The position numbers were made by a program, and so were the translations under genes. DNA of 64,000 bases from Calendula officinalis (taxonomy: Eukaryota > Streptophyta > Magnoliopsida > Asterales > Asteraceae): the NCBI GenBank assembly GCA_963853835.1, contig OY970820.1:18655873-18719872 (forward strand), read 5' to 3'. The number at the start of each line of letters is the position of its first letter. The first letter of the stretch is position 1. This document shows, one piece after another, positions 60,657 through 64,000 of the stretch. The notes under the pieces were generated by a model. That model did not search any database. It saw nothing but the letters and a program-made list of their open reading frames with translations, and had not been told where the DNA came from.

Positions 60657-62170
60657 TATCATTCATATAATTAGTACTTTTGGTATCACATTATTGTAGA
60701 AGCTGGCTTATGAAATTAGTATCGATAGCTGTGAAGAAGCTGGTCCGGAATGTATAGATGCTAGGCTTGACAAGTGGCATTTAAAACCAATTACACGTCA
60801 TCAAAACTCTCAAATGAGCCTAAAGAACAAGTGAATACATTTGAAATCAAATATATGGTCCATATTTAGGATCGAGTAGATTAATATTTTGTTAGTTCCA
60901 TCGAATGTATGGAGGAAATCTCTAGTTATTTTCTATTAACAAATCGAACTATACACGGATCAATATGTTAAGAGATATGCATTACATCCGAGAAATCAGT
61001 TAACTTAAGATTCATGGTTAAATTACTTATTGAAAAACTTAAAAAAATTGACGATCAAATCAACAATGTTAAACTTATTGTAAGTCTTATTAGCGATAAC
61101 TTACCAAATCCACAAACTAAAGTGAATGAGTTGTAAAAAACAATCACATGGGATCAGAAACTAAGTCATGGGTCGGGCTCAGTGTTGTTCTATTCCAAAT
61201 AACTCGTTTAAATGTAAAACCATAATGCTATAAACAAAGAGTCTCAGCTGATGTGACGTTAAGTTGGCAAAACTTGAATTATAAGTTGGTGTCATGAACC
61301 GAAAAATGAAAAAGAACGAATATTGTATAGGCCGTCACATTTTCTCATAATTTGAGGATTTAATATGACACAATCAAGATACTTTCAAACTATGAGCACG
61401 TCGTGGGAATGATAATATATTAACAATCATTCTGGTCAAATGGAGATATGCATAGAACCAATCCAATTAAACAAATCAGAACATGAGTGCAATGGAGGAG
61501 TAGATAAGTTGCATCAAATCTTAATAGATCTCTAAATATCAGAAGTATGATCTCACAAGAAAAAGCAGTATCGGGTATTTCAGCGGGCAAAACCCATTAT
61601 ATTGACTTCATGGTCCTTTTCATGAACATATGAAACCTGAAATTAGAATATCTCGTGATTGACAGCAATGTAAGAAGTGGCCACATATGTTTGCAAAGTA
61701 GCTAGAGAGTCATGAAATCAAAGGTAAGCCTTGGTAGTTCAAAGATGAACACGGTACAAAAGTTTGTGACATTTGTCTAATACCCATAATGGATGGTATA
61801 TGTTGAGATTCCAACAAAAATAATTAATGAACGATAACGATGACACGGAGGAGTTGATGGGGAAGTTGATAAAAGAGGAGAAATCGAGTAACATTTTAAC
61901 TGCAACTACCTAATACGAGACTTCGTTGGCGAGTTCTTTTCAAGCAAGAGAGAATGATCGGAGACTAATAACCCTATTGGATAACTCCTTAGCATTACGG
62001 CAAATTAAAAACATTCTTAGTTTATTAGTTTAAAATATGTCACGATGGCGGTGTAGTCATACTAATTAAATTATTTAAAAAGAAAACTAGTAGCTTTATT
62101 ATTTAATATTTTAATAAAATTTCACTTGTTTCTAGAAACTACTTCATAACTAGTTAAATATAAAATTATT
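60115..62170. other. Unassigned intergenic sequence with a large GATAAT/TAA microsatellite
   Basis: No supported gene. 60115-60240 continues the sequence interrupted by the CACTA element. Confidence 0.5.
60497..60657. repeat. (TAA)n(TGATAA)n(TAA)n compound microsatellite, 160 bp
   Basis: A central hexamer run, TGATAA, of about 17 copies is bracketed by TAA runs. Long NDNDND or YHYHYH reading frames across it are artefacts. Confidence 0.96.
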
Positions 62171-62273
62171 AAAAGGCGCCGAACCCTAGCTAGGGTTTTT
62201 CGTCGATCTTTTTTTCTGGTCGCCGGATCCTTCCCGTCGATTGGGGGGGGGGGGTTGGGTAACGAGTGTTGAT

Positions 62274-63740
62274 ATGAAGGGTGCGCGTTGGAGCACCCAA
62301 CAGGAAAAGGCGACGGCCCGAAACAATGAATCGGATCTCAGAAGTATATCCACGACTTTTTACGTCACTAATTTTCCTACTTCGTGGGAACCAAGGGACC
62401 TATGGATGGCCATGGATGTTTTTGGGACTGTTGCGGATGTTTACATTGCGCGGAAGTTATCGAAGATCGGTCGGAGGTTCGCCTTTGTAAGGTTTCTTAG
62501 GGTTCACAACGTTGATGCGCTTTTGGCTAAACTTAATGGTGCATGGTACAATTCCTATATTTTTTTTGCTTCGTTATCTAGGTTTTCACGTAAGGTTGTG
62601 AAGGATACTGTGAGTAGTTCACAACAACCACAAAAGGTTATGTCTTCAAAAGACCCGATTAGACCTACAAATAGAAAATTTGTGGATCTTTTTAAGAACA
62701 AAAATAGAGATGCAGGTGATGAAGCTACTGATAAGTCGATGGTTCCCGTCGAGAAGAGTAGGGTTATTACATTAGATAATAATGATATTATGCCAATTAA
62801 AGACGAAGGGATTGTGTTGGTTGGAAAGGTCCGTGACCTCTCTTTGATCGAAAACATTTATATGGTCTGTGCTAAAGAGGGATTTTCGGAGGTTGATGTG
62901 CAGTATATTGGCGGGTCGTGGTTGTGGTTGGAGTTTGAAAACGTTAATGCATGTGATCGGTTTAAGAATCATAGAGCCATGCAATTCTATTTTACCCAAT
63001 TGAAACCATTGGATCCTTCGTTTGTGGTTGATGATAAGATAGTTTGGATTCGTTTTGATGGCTTACCCCTTCTAGCGGGTACCATTAATGCGATTAAAAA
63101 AATGTTGAATCACTTGGGTGAGTTAATGTTTGTTGATGGTGATAATGGGGATAGTGGTAACGGGAAAGTGTGCTTAAAAACGAACATTGGCAATAAGATT
63201 GAAGAACAATTGTAGGTGATTATTGGGAAGGATAAGTTTAAAGTTTGGTTGTATGGGTTAGCCTTGTGGGAGCCATGTATGAAAAAATATGATACGGTTA
63301 GTAATGATGAAGATGGTTTGTCGGACACCGATCATGGGAGTTCAGATGATGAAAATAATAATGAAGATGAGAAGATTGATGACGAAGACGACAATGTTGT
63401 AAAAGAAAAGGAATCCCTTGTGGGTGAACGGGTGGAAAACAGTGGTGTTCCGTTCATCATAAAGCCACACTCCCAAGTTGGGTCTTTGGAAAAGGAGGAT
63501 GGGAATACTTTGGCCCCTGGTTCACGTGAAGGTGAGGTGATTAAGGAAGATATCCATGTAGTGTCTGACGACTCTCTCTCAAAACCGCCAGGTTTTGAAA
63601 ATGGTGGTAATAACTGTAGGGATTTACTACGCACCATGCGACTGATCAACCACTTGGGTCGACCACCTAGTACACGAGTTCGAACCATGACTGACCAAGA
63701 ACATGAACTTGTTCTTGACCGGTTAAAACTAACTAGCTGA
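62274..63740 (+). pseudogene. LINE (non-LTR retrotransposon) ORF1: RRM plus DUF4283-like domain, one in-frame stop
   Basis: The likely start is ATG 62274 (MKGARWSTQQ); the open frame upstream runs through a G12 tract and lacks an ATG. The RRM at residues 20-105 has RNP2-like FYVTNF and RNP1-like RRFAFVRF. A DUF4283-like region at about 180-285 has IGGSWLWLEFEN, KIVWIRFDGLPL. TAG at 63213-63215 interrupts, then the same frame continues with VIIGKDKFKVWLYG and a very acidic tail (DDENNNEDEKIDDEDD), ending at 63740. Plant L1 ORF1 proteins bind element RNA. The endonuclease-RT ORF would follow but is not seen in the last 260 bp, where unrelated-looking sequence begins. Confidence 0.75.
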
Positions 63741-64000
63741 TTTAATCCCTAAATGCGGAACTGGGATTAAACCTAATCCTTTAATCCTAAAGGATTGGGA
63801 TGTTGGAAAACTAGATTAGGTTAACAAGAAAGAAACCTTGTACGAAGAACTCGAACACACACACATACTTGTGTTTGTTCGTCGACCATCAACCAAAGAA
63901 CCCTAGGGTTCTTTGGCCGAAATTCGTCCAAGAGGAAGAAGGGAGTAAAGGGTTTCCCAAAAACATAACTTGTTGTTTGCTTAAGATTGATCCACTGATG
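63741..64000. other. Unassigned, possible start of another inserted element
   Basis: The sequence changes character after the LINE ORF1 stop. TGTTGGAAAACTAG at 63801 could be an LTR start, but no partner end is in the window. Confidence 0.25.

Noticed and set aside
60385..60674. Reading frames of NDNDND, YHYHYH and IIII type
   Set aside because: They are translations of the TAA/TGATAA microsatellite.

Overview
The window reads as intergenic plant chromatin made almost wholly of transposable elements. I found no convincing single-copy host gene, tRNA or rRNA gene. Asteraceae is the likely source. That rests on recalled family resemblance: LTRs that begin TGTAACGACCCG, a Sirevirus-type Copia element with an extra ORF after pol, LINE ORF1 with an RRM, and Harbinger Myb-like ORF1. 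It is not a database result.

Layout. 1-9.7 kb: three related Gypsy-type LTRs. One (3216-5698, minus) has a non-coding internal region running off the left edge and has inserted into a plus-strand LTR (5699-7214). The third (7503-9694) is a solo LTR with a perfect 5-bp target duplication. 9.7-19.3 kb: a CACTA end fragment, hAT MITEs, a Harbinger element with a Myb-like ORF1, a SINE-like unit, a MULE MITE and a Stowaway. 19.85-31.34 kb: a complete 11.5-kb Sirevirus-like element on the minus strand (640-bp LTRs with 8 differences, TSD GATAT). Its int-RT-RNaseH is open, but gag, protease and the extra ORF are broken. 31.5-42.5 kb: a nest of hAT MITE, Stowaway, head-to-tail small Helitrons, two MULEs, and a plus-strand Helitron with a doubled 5' end that carries a spliced RPA-like gene. 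44.6-46.2 kb: a Harbinger/Tourist-like element holding a CACATGTG palindrome array. 46.27-60.11 kb: a complete 13.8-kb CACTA transposon (TSD ATA) with a TNP2-type transposase, a TNPA/DUF8039/Ulp1-protease gene, a GRF zinc-finger gene and two inverted copies of a B3-like DNA-binding gene. 62.2-63.7 kb: LINE ORF1 (RRM plus DUF4283).

The most interesting signals are these. (1) A candidate internal promoter (TATAAATAG plus an array of CAGTAGTA motifs) lies before the Sirevirus extra ORF and repeats the arrangement of the LTR U3. (2) The CACTA element carries GRF and B3-like cargo, and its subterminal motif recurs between its genes. (3) Related LTRs carry swapped short-repeat cassettes just upstream of the putative TATA region. 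(4) Helitron units are joined head to tail. Many frame breaks sit exactly at homopolymers, so some apparent pseudogenes may be assembly errors. Others are G:C to A:T nonsense changes that fit methyl-cytosine deamination. Element boundaries were set by eye from terminal repeats and target-site duplications.
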